From Neocallimastix lanati (nom. inval.) (taxonomy: Eukaryota > Neocallimastigomycota > Neocallimastigomycetes > Neocallimastigales > Neocallimastigaceae), in the NCBI GenBank assembly GCA_016946835.1, contig JACVTC010000083.1:241001-305000 (forward strand): a stretch of 64,000 nt of DNA, given 5' to 3'. Of this stretch, positions 41,912-55,474 are shown in pieces (position 1 is the first letter of the stretch; every line of letters starts with the position of its first letter). Made by a program: the position numbers and the translations under genes. The notes beneath the pieces were generated by a model that was given only the letters and a program-made list of their open reading frames with translations, was not told the DNA's origin and ran no database searches.

Positions 41912-43599
41912 TTATATATAAAAGTTATTTAATAAATAGCGTTCTATTAAATGTTTTTATATTTATATTTATATTTTTATTAACAACTATTATTTCCATA
42001 GAACAAATTTTTTTATTAAAATATACAATAAAAATAAAAAAGAAAAAAAATAGAACTATATTAAACGTGCTTATTAATAACTTTTATATCTATATTATTA
42101 ATTTTATGAATAATATAAATTTAATAATAACCATGAAGATTAAAAAAATAAAAAGAAATTTTTTCTAAAACTTTCATTTAAATATTTTTTTTAAGAATGT
42201 TTTATTAATAGAAAAATTAATTTTTTTTAAAATATATATTTTTTTTTTATATTTTAAGAATATAAAATGAAAATTTCAAGAATAATTGTTTTTTTAAAAA
42301 TGTGTTTTTAATTTTTTTAAGAATAAATATAAAAAAAATAATAAATATTAAAAAAAAAAAAAAAAAAAAAAAAAGGCTTTAATCCTAATTTAACATTATT
42401 TATTAAAATTATTTATTTATTAATTTATTTATTAAAATTTTAAAAAGCCACATTTTCTGAAATGTTATAATACTCTATAATATTTAATAATTTGTAAGAA
42501 AATATACTTTCATATTTTAGTTAATTATAGTATTATGTAAAATAATTAGATCGCACAAAGAAAAGTTTTTCAAAATAATCACCTGAAACAATTTGGTTCT
42601 TGAACAAAACACCCCATTCCTTTTTTATAATTTAAATCAATTATGTCTGCATCTCTTTCCATCAAGATGGAAATTATAAAATTGGAACTACGTCAAATAT
42701 ATATTTACACACACATTTATTCTGCAAAAAATACTAATATTAGCACGACTTTCACCATCTGATCTATTCACTACATTATTAATAACAATACTTTTATTAT
42801 TTTCACTATCTCTAATATTAATATTTCTATTTTCACCATCACCAATTCTACTATTATTAACAATATTATTTCTATTGTTATTACTATTAATATTATTATG
42901 CTTCGTTACTACTTTTTAATCAGACAAATAAACTCATTTCATTTTATAAATATATCTTTAACATCATATAAATAAAATTCACATATTTTTATCATTAAGT
43001 TATGTTTATAAAATTGTTTATATAATATATTACTAAATTACATTTTATCATAAAATAAATAATAAATTAAAATAAAGTAACATAAAGTAAAATACTTTAT
43101 ATTAAAAAATAAATATAAAAAAAAAAAAAAAAAAAAAAAGATAATTATTATAAATTTTCAATTTAAAAAAAAAAAATAGAATTTTTTAATCTTTATTTAT
43201 GATTTATAATTTAAATCTTACTATTACTTATATAAAATTGCTGTTTTTTTTTTTTTTTTTTGTTTAGTTTTTTTGTTTTTGTTTTTTTGTTTTTTTTTTT
43301 TTTTTTTTTTTTTTTCTATCGCTTTTTGATTTTTGAAAAATTTTATAGTAGAAATATGTACTTTTTTTGATATCGCTTTAGATTTTTGAAAAATATTATA
43401 ATAGAAATTTTTTCTTTTTTAATTTTTTTTTTTTTTAGTGTAATTTATTTACTTTTTTGTTTATTTTTATTCATAAATATTATTTTTTTTTTTTCAATTA
43501 TTAATTTATTTATTTCAATTAATTTATTTTATTTATATTATTTATTATATTTTATATTTAATTACAATTTTAATAAATATGTAATTTACATGAACTTAT
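40575..43599. other. Intergenic, (TTTA)n array and a coding-like relic
   Basis: A (TTTA)n microsatellite is at about 41836-41913 (about 19 units). A region of higher complexity at 42545-42920 is listed separately. The open frame at 43386-43661 is Phe/Leu/Ile low complexity that overlaps the 3' end of the PDI-like gene on the other strand. The rest is homopolymer and (TA)n sequence. Confidence 0.6.
42545..42920 (-). pseudogene. Unidentified coding-like relic
   Basis: The minus strand reads an Asn/Asp/Gly/Ser segment (RIGDGENRNINIRDSENNKS, about 42850-42790) and further on a short frame MERDADIIDLNYKKGMGCF ending in VQEPNCFR (about 42664-42580). Stops separate the two and no splice path joins them convincingly. 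Not recognised. Confidence 0.25.
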
Positions 43600-45155
43600 T
43601 TAACTGTAGTGTAACATGTACTTTTCTTCTTGAGTTAAATCACGATATAATGGGATCTTAGTCTTTGAGTATGAAGAGTGTCTCTTAATAGCCTTGAAAC
43701 GAACAATAGCATAAACAACAATCAAAACAACTGCTAAAGTAATTAAAGACTCGACTAAACCAAATACCTTCTTAGTAGCCTTTTTTTTTAAGCAAATTTT
43801 ATAATTTAATTATATTTTTAAAAAAAAAAATAATAATAATAATAATTATTATTCAGAATTAATATAAAGAAAATGAAATAAAATAATATTTATTATTAAA
43901 AATATAAATATTTATAAATAAAATAATATTAAAAATACATATATATTAATTAATAAAAAATATATAATATTGATATATTTTACCTTTACAACAACATTTG
44001 GTCTCTTTGGTGGTAATGGTCTTTTGTCATACTTTGGTGGAGCATACTTTGGTGGAGCATTCTTTGGTGGTATGTATTTTGGAGCTTGCTTAGTTCTGTA
44101 TTTTTGTTTTAAATCACGACCTTGATGTTGCTTTCCTTGTTGTTTTGGTTGTAAGGTCTTTGATGGAACACGTCTGTAGTCATTTGGCTTGTTCTTTGGT
44201 GGTTGGTGTGATGGTGGATTCTTTACATCTCTCTTCTTTGGTAAATGCTTAGCATTTCTTGCCTTATCTCTTTGTTGTTCTTGTTGATTTTGGTGTTGAT
44301 TTTGGTGTTGATTTTGTTCATCTTCGCTTATACCACTCTTTCTTGGTTTGTTTTCTTCCATTTTACTTTCGTATTCGTCTTCTTCAACATAAACAGTGAC
44401 AACTTCTTCAACAACTTCTTCATTAAAGTAACGGTGAACTTGTTCTTGAACATAAGTAAACATTTCATTTACTTCGTGATTACCAGTATATTCTTCGTAC
44501 ATCTTTCCATTTTCATAACTATTTATTAATTCATTATTTAATAATTTTTTTAATTAATATCTTACCATAATAAAATTCTTTTTTTTTCTTGTTTTTTTTT
44601 TTTGTAAAATTTATCTATTATTCACAAAAAAAAAAATACATTAATAGATTAATAATTTTTTACTAATAAACACTTACACAAAGATAGTTGGTAAACCATC
44701 AATATTTTCACCTTTACAGAATTCCATATATTTGGAACATTCTACTTTGGCAATATTAATTTTTGAGGAAAGATTTTCAGCACGAATTCTGGTTTGAAGA
44801 CCTAACCATTTTGGAGTAAGTCTTTGAGTGTACTCACACCAGTTAGCACCGAACATAATAATCCAAAGGCCCTTGTTAATGTGAACGCTGAATTCAGCAG
44901 GACTGATAAAACGAATGTACTTATCAGCACTTTCAGCCTTTAATTTTCTGGATTCAGCACTTTCTTGTGTATGGGCATTAATGGAAGAAACTTTATAATA
45001 ATAACAATATTATTAATAAATTTTTATTTTTATAAAATAAAATATATTAAATTTTAGATTTATTTTTAAAATTTCTTTATTTCTCAATAAATATTTATCT
45101 TACTTGATAAAATTAAGAATAAGACTAAGAAAATTAATTGTTTCATAGATTTCAT
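43600..45155 (-). CDS. Membrane-anchored thioredoxin/PDI-like protein (TMX-type) with altered active site
   Basis: Four exons: 45155-45104, 44990-44678, 44518-43984, 43779-43600, in phase, 359 residues. An N-terminal signal peptide (MKSMKQLIFLVLFLILSIS) is followed by a thioredoxin fold: FISPAEFSVHINKGLWIIMFGANWCEYTQRLTPKW, then INIAKVECSKYMEFCKGENIDGLPTIFVYENGKMYEEYTG. The active-site CxxC is C-E-Y-T, so only the first Cys remains. The exon-3 tail is acidic (VVEEVVTVYVEEDE), then Gln/Lys/Pro-rich (QNQHQNQHQNQ, KYIPPKNAPPKYAPPKY). A transmembrane helix (VFGLVESLITLAVVLIVVYAIV) is followed by a basic cytosolic end. Likely an ER membrane protein with chaperone or redox-related function. With one Cys it may act by mixed disulfide or non-catalytically; this part is inference. 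Confidence 0.88.
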
Positions 45156-47501
45156 TTTTATATATATATTATTTTATTTTAAATATTTTTTTGAATTTTT
45201 TTTTTTTTATTTACTAATTTGGATTTTTTTTTTATTTTAATTCTATTTCAGTTTTTTCTAATAATAAATAATAATTTAAGTGTTTATTAAATAAAAATAA
45301 TAACCATAATAATAATAAAAAGTTTAAATATATCGAATATTTAAAATCGAGATTTTATTACTATTATAATTATTATTATAAGAATAGTACTATTTTGTTA
45401 TTTCTACAATAAAAAAAAAAAAAAAAAATATTATTTTTGTATAAAAATAAAAATTAGTTTCATCAATATTTTCTTTTTTTTATTTATAATTTATAAAAAT
45501 TATAAATAAATATATATATTTTTTTTTCTTTTTTTCTTTTATATACTCACTTTCAAAAAATATTTTATTTCAATTATTTTTTTTTTTTTTTATTTTAATT
45601 TTCTTTTAAATAAAACTAAAATATTAAAAGAAATATAAATAAAAGAAATAGAAAAAAAAAATTAAAACAAAAAAAGTTTTTTTTAGAAGGGTTTTTAATT
45701 TATTTATATAGTCGAAAGAATTTTACAATAATTAATGATGCGATTTTTGATTTATTAATTATACAATTTATATAGATATAATTAAATAAAAAATTACTAA
45801 TAATAATTCTAGTTATTATATAAAATATAATAGTTATATTATGATTTTTTTATTTATTATTATATATAATAATAAAATGAAATAAAAAATTTAATATAAT
45901 TTTATTTATTTCAAAGGATAAATTCTAATTATTATAATTTGCTACATTATACATTATGTACAAATTTGTAAACCTTAATATATAGACGAATAATTAAATA
46001 AATAATCAAATATTGAATAATAAATAATTAATTATAAATAGTAAATATTATTATAACTAATAACATTTTTTATTTAAGTATACGAAATGGATATAATTAA
46101 ATATCAAATAAAAAGAAAAAAAAAGAAAACAATAATCATAGTAATTAAATAGTTTAATAATAGAAATAATTCATAGTAATTAAATAGTTTAATAATAGAA
46201 ATAATCATACTAATAATAATTCATTATAATTTAATAATTCAATAATAATAAATAATTATTTGTTATTATTATTTATTTATTTTTAGCGGTTCATATTACA
46301 TATTTAATATTATAATATTATAATATTAAAATATTTTATATATAATATATTATATTAAAAAGCATTTATTTAGTTTTGGTATATTAATTTTGTTTTAATT
46401 TAGTATTAACCTAAATTCATCAATGGTAATGTTTTTTTTCTTTCTTTAATAAATCTATCCTATAAAAATACAAGATTTATATTAACTATTTACGATTATT
46501 AAAAGGAATTCAAAACTCTATCTACTAAAATTATTAAAAATTGGATTATTAATAATAGAATAGAATACAATAAATAAAATAAATAAATAGATTACTTTAA
46601 TTAAGTGATTAATTTCATTTGATATTTATTAGACTTAATTCAAAATATAATAAATTTAAATAATATTAATATGATAAAAATTAAATAAAGTAAAATATAT
46701 AATGAAATAAAATAAAATCATTCATTATAATATACAATAAAATAGTTAATTTAATTAAATTTAATTTAATTTCATTTAATTTAATATAAAGTTGTACATG
46801 ATCTTTTATATTAAATTTTACAACTTAATTTTTTAAATAGAATAATAAATAATATATTAGCTTTCATATGACTAATATATTTAACAATAAATTAACAATA
46901 GATTAGTATAAATGACAAAACAAATTATTCAATACTTTTTAATTCAGTCGTTCATTCATAATAGTATACAAATTTTAATATAAATTAAATTTAAATCAAA
47001 AATCATATAATATATTAAATTTATTTAAATAAATATATTGTAATATATTATTCTTAATTAACTCATATATTAGAAAAATAATAAGATTGTATTACATGAA
47101 TGATATTAACCAATAATACAATAATACTTGAATTCACTACAAATGTAAATTATTTATTATTATTATTCTTGTTCTTTAATTATTAGAGTTTTCAAGAAAA
47201 ATAAAAATAAAAATAATAATAATAATAAAATAAAAAAATAAAAAAATAAAAAAATAAAAAATAAAAAAATAAAAAAAATAAAAAAATAAAATAAAATATA
47301 AAATAAAATAAAAAAATAAATTAATTATAAAAAGGTATATCTTTAGATTTTATATTTATATTAAAAAAAATGGATTAATATTTAATTATAAATAAAATTG
47401 TACTAAATTAAATTATCTAAATAAACATAAATATTAAATTATAGTAGTAAATGTAACACTATAAAGCAAATAATAATTAAAATAATAATCAGTTGTCACT
47501 T

Positions 47502-47749
47502 TTTTTCATTTTTATTTATGTTTCTTATGAATTAATTAATATATTAACATTTAAACGTGAGCATTATTATAACTTCCAGTTTTTCATTTTTATTTGCATT
47601 ACTTATGAATTAATAAATTAATATGCAAACGTGAGCATTATTATAACTTCAAATCAACATGTTAATATAAAAAAAAAAAACATGTTCACGTTTGTATTTT
47701 AATTTATTAATTAATTCATAATCTTTTATTTTAAATGAAAATTGACATG
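47502..47749. repeat. Fold-back repeat: two direct copies and one inverted copy of a ~65-bp unit
   Basis: Units at 47502-47575 and 47581-47650 are direct copies (both end cgtgagcattattataacttc). The segment 47681-47749 is the imperfect reverse complement, sharing TTCATTTT, TATGAATTAAT and CAAACGTGA in mirrored order. The loop is A-rich. It could form a hairpin of about 60 bp or be a decayed miniature element. Confidence 0.75.
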
Positions 47750-48583
47750 TTTTAAAAAAAAAAAAAAATGGAAAAAAGAAAAGAAAAAGAAAAGAAATTT
47801 AAGTACAAATAATTCATATATCATTGATTATTTTGTAATGCTATAATACTATCTATTTAAATTCATAGATGTACTTTTTATATATATTATGCATTATCAA
47901 TTATTAATATTATATAAAATATTTGAATAACTTTCAATGATCTATTATTATTAAAATTCATTAATTTATTCATTTTATATAATCTTATATTATTATTATT
48001 ATTATTATTATTATCATTAATTATTGTTATTGTTTGTATTTTTATTTGTAAGTTATTGATTTTTAAACTTTTATTTATTTATTTACATGCTTTAATTAAT
48101 TAATTTATTTATTTTTCAACTAAAAACTTATTTATTATTTATTATACAAATGAATAAATAAATAAGAATTCAAATTATTACTTAACATATTTATTATAAT
48201 TTATAAGATAGATTCATTAAATTTAAAAAAAGAAAGTCAAAATAATGAAATAGCACTAATCATTTTATATATAAATAAAATTTAATAAATAGTAAAATAT
48301 TTAATTGAACGGGGTACTAATATTTATATTAAGAATAAAAAAAAAAAAAAAAAGAGGTAAAACTCGCTTATAAGATCATCTGTGAAAATGGAAATAATTA
48401 TTTAAAGAATTATGTATATAATGTATATAATATACTATAACCCTTTGAAATTACTAACCCTTTATTCTAAAAAAAGAATAATAAAGTTTTATAATCTTTT
48501 TTTTTTCCATATAAATTCGTGTAACATTTCGGAAAATAATTTTTTAAATTTTTTTAGATGTTCATCAAACTAAATAGTATAAA

Positions 48584-48615
<32 letters not shown>

Positions 48616-48850
48616 TAATTTTAATTATTAACAATTATAATTTATTAACAATTATAATTATTATAAAAGATTAAATATAAATATATTATCAAAACAAAAA
48701 TAACAATAGAAAAGGAAAAAAAAAAAAAAAAAAAAAAAAAAATACTATATTATATGTTATTATTAATATTAAATTTTCCTAATCGTTATATTGTTACCAA
48801 AGTTATTTATTTATTTATTTATTATTATTATTATTATTATTTTTTTTTTA

Positions 48851-48982
48851 AATGGAATATTTATGGAAAATTTCATGAATATACTTCCACTTTTGTAATA
48901 AATGTTTATTATTATTTTTTTTTTTAAAAATGGAATATTAATGGAAAATTTCATGAATATACTTTCACTTTGTAATAAATGT
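48851..48982. repeat. Tandem duplication of a ~78-bp segment
   Basis: Two copies of AATGGAATATT.ATGGAAAATTTCATGAATATACTT.CACTTT.GTAATAAATGTT with few differences. Confidence 0.85.
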
Positions 48983-49338
48983 TAATTGTTACTAAAGAAA
49001 TGTAATAAATAATATAATATGTTAGTAGCTCTTTATCCTAAAATGTATTAATAAAGTTGACATAATTATAAACCATAAATTCATGACTTTTAACAATAAT
49101 AATACAAAGACTACTACTACTACTACTACAACAACTACTACTACTAATGATAATAATAATAAATGATAATATAAATATTGATAATAATAATAAAATAATT
49201 TAATAACAATTATATATATATATATATATATTTAGTTTAGTTAGTAAATTAGTTAACAAATAAAATAACCAGTCAATTCTAATTAATAAGCTAATTAAGT
49301 GAATAAATAATTAGGTAAATATATTAATTATTAAATTA

Positions 49339-49369
<31 letters not shown>

Positions 49370-49514
49370 ACAAATAAATAAATAAATAAAAAATAATTAT
49401 AATTTATCATATGTATATATTTATATTTTTAATTTTTATATATATATATTTATTAGATTTAGTCAATTTTAAATTAGTATTTTAATTTTTTTTCTTTTTT
49501 TTTTTATTTTTTTA

Positions 49515-49589
<75 letters not shown>

Positions 49590-49837
49590 TATTTTTTTTT
49601 TTTAAAGATATTTTTAATTTTTTTTATAATTAAATATACCATAAATCCTATTATAAAGATCAAATATATATAAAATATATGAAAATAGAAATATAAAAAA
49701 ATATAAAAATATTAAAAAAATAAAAATATATTAGAGTAGAGAATCACAATATATAAAATTAAATTAAATTTCTTAAAAAAAAAAAAAAAAAAGATCGAAT
49801 ATGATATATAAAAAAAATTATTTATTTAGTATATATT

Positions 49838-50971
49838 TTACCATCTTTGGGATGATTTATCATTTTGTTGATTTAATGCCCATAGTCTTGCTTCTTGAAA
49901 TAATTGTCGAACAGCTTTTAATCTATATTCACGTAGTTTCTTCTTATATAGTGTGGAATCTTTTTCAACAAAATATTCTTTTTTCAAATTAGAATGACTT
50001 CTTTCTTTGGAGGAACGTGATTCATGTTCATGATCTTCATCCTCTTTATCGTGATCGATAATTTGATCTAGTAAATAGGACGGTAAACAACAATCCTCCA
50101 TATCCTCTGTTAATCCATAAATAATTCTGTAATAGTAGAGAGCTTCTTGCTTACTTTCTCTATCGTCCCCGTTAACATAGGAATCGGAACAACAGGGACA
50201 TGTCCAAAGGAATCCATCTTTTTTATAATAATAGGAATTCATGGATTTTGTATTGGATGGTACCATTTCAAATGTTTTTGAGTAAGAAATAGTACGTTTT
50301 AATTTATTCTCTGGGTTATTAGATTTGGTTCTTTCTTCTTCCCTTTTTTCTTCCTTATGTTCAATTTTAAGAGAATTTTCAAGGGATTGGGAGGATTTTA
50401 TGGTCTTTTTAATATCCATTTTTTCAAGGTAATATTTGAGGGTGGAATGAATGTAATTTTCTTTTTGAGAAAATATTGTATTAATTTGATCTATTAATTT
50501 TTTATTTGAAATCTTTAAACAATGAATTGATGATTTTATTAGGCTAATCGTTTCACCCAGTCTCCTTATATGTTCCATTTTAAGTAAATGGAAATGTTTT
50601 TTAATGGGTTCACTATTCCAGTAAAAATTGTTATTATTTTGAATTAGTCTATTCGGTTTAGGGTAGATAAAACTTTTCAATGTTTTATCATAATAAAAAG
50701 GTGATTGTCGTTTTATGGTGGAGGTATAGCGACTAATGGTAAATTTATCATTTTTCTTTTTTGATAACAATTTAGTATTCATTATATTTTTTTGAAGTTG
50801 ATGTAATCTTAATTGATTAAATAATTTATTTTTTATATTATTCATATTACGATTGCTGTTAAAACGTTGTTTCAAATAAATTTTGGTTGAGGGTATATTA
50901 TGATGAACTTCCCTTATGTTAAGATTTAAGTTTTTATTATTATTATCTTTATTATTATCTTTATCTTTATC

Positions 50972-51009
<38 letters not shown>

Positions 51010-51666
51010 CATTATTACTATTACTATTACTATTAATGCTTGGATTTTTATAGGAGGTGGAGGTGGTAGTAGTAGTAGGTGACAATTTTTGATCATAAAG
51101 TGTTTTATTAGAAGTTTTACTACTTTTAAAACTAGTATCTTGATCATTAGGACTGGAGGCTGAGGATAGAGTTTTTTGATTTAAGGGTTTTCTTCCTTCA
51201 TAATAACTTATTAAACTGTAATGAGGAGTTGGGTTTAAATAATTTCGATCATTTAATCTGGAATTGTAACTCATATGATTTCTAAAACGTAATACATCTA
51301 AATTCGTTTGAGAATTTCTTCTAATTCGATATTGATTATAGGAATTAGAAAAAGTAGAACTGGATGAAGAAGAAGAGGAAGGACTATTTTGGGTATTAAA
51401 ATTAAAATTAAAATAGGATATAGTAGGGGCTGATATTGATGTTTCATTTGTATTTATATGAGTATGAGGGGATAAAGAAAATGGTAGGTGAGTGGGAGAA
51501 AAGGGAGAAAGATTGGAGGGTGGATAATGAGAAAAAGAAGTAAAAGAAGAAGCATTTGAGGGTTTAACATCTTCTTCAAAAATGGTACTATTAATCATTG
51601 AACTTTTTCTTTCATTTGGGGAAGGAGAATAGAAATGATTTTTGTTGTTATTGTTGTTGTTGCTAT

Positions 51667-51697
<31 letters not shown>

Positions 51698-52344
51698 ATT
51701 GAAATTATAAGGATTTGAAATTTGATAGGAATGAGAGAAATCTATGGAACGATAGCTATTTTGATTAGGATTATATGGATAAAGACTACTACTATTAGGT
51801 AATGAAAAGAATTTATTAGCTTCATTATACTCAGCATTGTCTTTAGTTTCATATGGATTCATATCTAATGAAAAAATTAATGGACTAGTTAAAGAATTAT
51901 CATCATTTATATTTATGGAAGGTTTTTCGGTATTTACTGGATAGGGTATTTTATTTTTTGTTGAGTTAAAAGACATTGGGAATATTAATTCTTTATCCTT
52001 ATCATGACTACCATCCATTTCATTTTTGAATTCTCGATTTATTATTGTAGTTGATTCAATTTTATTTATATTCTCGTATATTGGAGGTATTTTTATTTTT
52101 TTAGCTTCGATTAAAGCTTTAGAATTAGTATTTGAAGAAGAGGATGTTTTAGAATAGGTGTCATCACTTTCTTTTTTTACCTCATTAGAAAATTTAGTAT
52201 AAGGAAGTTCTTTAGTTGTTGAATTATTTAATGTGATGGAAAGGTCAGATTTTAATACATTAGGATGAGTAGTGATTTTATTTAATGAATAATTGTTTTT
52301 TGTCAAATCGTAGGAAATTGGTGAAACCAATGAAAAATCTTTTA

Positions 52345-52377
<33 letters not shown>

Positions 52378-52395
52378 CTTTGTCATTATCATTAC

Positions 52396-52458
<63 letters not shown>

Positions 52459-53108
52459 CAGGATAATTAATTAATGATTTTGGTTTTACTAAGGAAGTAT
52501 TACTTTTATTAGATATAGAGGTAGATAGTTTTGTAAGATCACCAAATTTATTAGACGTTGAAGATTTAACGGAGAAATTATCAATAAATGAAAAGTCACC
52601 AATATTACTATTTGTATTATTACTAACAGAGTAAATAGAATTAGAATATTTTTTCCTATTTCCAGTTTCCATATTTATTGAGTTTTCTTCAAAATCACTA
52701 AGAATAAATGAATTTGATACAGGAACAAAGGACATATTATCAGAAAGTTTAGCTGAATTAATAGAAACTTGATCATTATCTTTAATACTAATTTGTGAAG
52801 GTGATGGATTAAATGAAGATGATGAAATATAGGTCCAACTATTATTATATATACTTGAAGGGGGTTGATTTTCATGAATTGCTGAAGTATCTTCATTATA
52901 TTTATTCTTATTACTATTCTTATTATTATTATTATTATTATTATTATTGTTGTTGTTGTTGTTGTTGCTGTTGCTGTTGTCGTTGTTATTGTTGGTACTT
53001 TTATTTAATATTGAAAATTGTGATTTAAGGGTTTTTGCTATACTGAAATTGGGTAATTTTGAAATTAATCTTTTGGATTGATTTCGGGTATCATTAATTT
53101 CAATAGTG

Positions 53109-53184
<76 letters not shown>

Positions 53185-53554
53185 CATTAATATAAATATT
53201 ATGATCATTTTTATTATTATTATTTTTCATTTCAAAATTTGATAAATAAGATGTTGAAAATTCATAATCCAAAATAAAATGTAAAAAATAAAAGCAAAAA
53301 TCAAAAACAACTTCTCCTCTAGTCATTCTATCTGATAATAAATGACTATATGTACATAATTAAATAATTAAATTATTAATATTTATTTCTTAAAAAACAA
53401 TATATATATATTTAAATAAAGCAATATTAACAATAACAACAATAAAAAAATTTTTAAAAATTTAAATTATAATAATACCAAAATGAAAACCAGTCATAAC
53501 CAATAGTTAAGTATAATATTTCTTCAGGATTTAATGATGTATGAATCTATATGA

Positions 53555-53586
<32 letters not shown>

Positions 53587-55404
53587 AAATAAATAAATAA
53601 ATAGATAATATATACATATATTTAATTTTATTATATTTAAAATAAAATAAAAGAAAATAAGAGAAAAAAACAAAGATTTAATATATATCTATTCTATCAT
53701 GTTTTGTTATTTTCATATACCTCACCATCTGCCCATAGTGAAAGTCTTAACAATGATATAAATAAAGGTGTTCTATCCCATCCTGAAATACAATGAACCA
53801 ATAAACCAGGATCTTCATCTACATCTGTGGATTTTTGTTGAAGAAGATTAACAAATAATTTCATATAATTTTGGGTTAATTGAACTAAATGAATATATGA
53901 CGAAAAAGTAATAATTAAAAAAAAAAAAAAAATTTTTTTTTTTTATTAGTCAAACGAATTTTATATAAAAATGATTGTAATTAAATATATATCAGATTAA
54001 AAAAAATTTTTTTTGAATTATATTTCAAACTTACTAAAATCCCATGATTTATACTGAATCCAATTAATATTTAAATAATTTTGATTATATAAAGGAAATT
54101 TTAATTCACTATTAATAAAACTTGAAGACCAGTCAACTTTAAGATTTTTTGCTAATAATAATAATAAAAAAAAAAAAAAATTAAAAAAAAAAAAAAATTC
54201 AATTTTGTATAACATTAGTATAAAATAAAAATATAAAATAGATAAATAAAAATACAATATAAATATATTTATATAAAGGGATAAAAATAAAAAAGTTTGT
54301 TTGTTTAATTGTTTATATAAATAAACAATTAAACAAACAAACAAACAAACAATATATATATATTTAAATCATACCACAAAAATGATTATATTTAAAATTT
54401 CTAAAATATTCAGAACCCGGATAAGGTACAATAATTAGATGAATTCCTGATCGAAGATATTGTCCACTGGGTTCACATTTTTCTGATGAGGAAACAGTAA
54501 GACCATATTTAATTTTTTTATTTTCTACCATTAAATCCGCTATACCTTTAATGTGTAATTTATTTAATAATTCTATATCAAATTGTCTATATTGAATAAT
54601 TGATTTTCTAAATGATGTTTCTGCTTCTGGATTTTCACTACATATATATTTAAATATTATAAAAATTATATATTTATTTATTAATGATATGCTTTTTATT
54701 CAATACTAATTTAGTATGTATATAAATTTTATTTTAAATAAATAGAAATTTATATATATATTTTATTTATTTATTTATTTATATATTAATCTAATTTTTT
54801 TTTTATTAATCACCTTGATATTCCATATATAATTTGTTTGGTTTTTGAATTTAGGGTATTTAGGAGCATTTCAGGTTCCAAACTTAGTGTTCCGGATCGA
54901 CATATGTTTTTATTCTTATATAATATAACGGGTATAACAAATCGTGAACGAACTCTTGAGAGTTTTGATTTCATAAATAAAATTTTTAATTCCCCTGTAT
55001 TATTTACTTTTTTTACTTCATCTCCTATTGATAGTCCAGTATTTAATTGCATTTTAATATTATTATTTTTATTGTTATCATCACTGATATTTTTATTAAT
55101 TTCATTTCCATTGAAATCTTCAGATATATGAGATGATATAATATTTTTATCATTACTATCATTAATATTTTTATTATTTATAGTTTTAGAATAACTTTTA
55201 TTATTTTTAGAAGTTGTGGGATCATTTGGTAATTCATCACAAATAGCATATTCTAAATCATCCATTACATTATACGAATCATTTGATGAACAGGAATCAT
55301 TGTCATAGGAATCCATAGTTGGGGTATATAAGTTATAATCTTATAAGATTAATAATTAAAATAATAATAAATAATAATAATAACAATAGTAACAATAAAA
55401 CAAT

Positions 55405-55474
<70 letters not shown>

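Larger units (their letters stand above)
45156..49837. other. 4.7-kb intergenic region
   Basis: No gene seen. It contains a duplicated 35-bp unit at 46136-46205, a direct plus inverted repeat at 47502-47749, a duplicated segment at 48851-48982, an (AAATA)n run at 47215-47320 and a (TTA)n array at 49519-49589. Confidence 0.65.
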
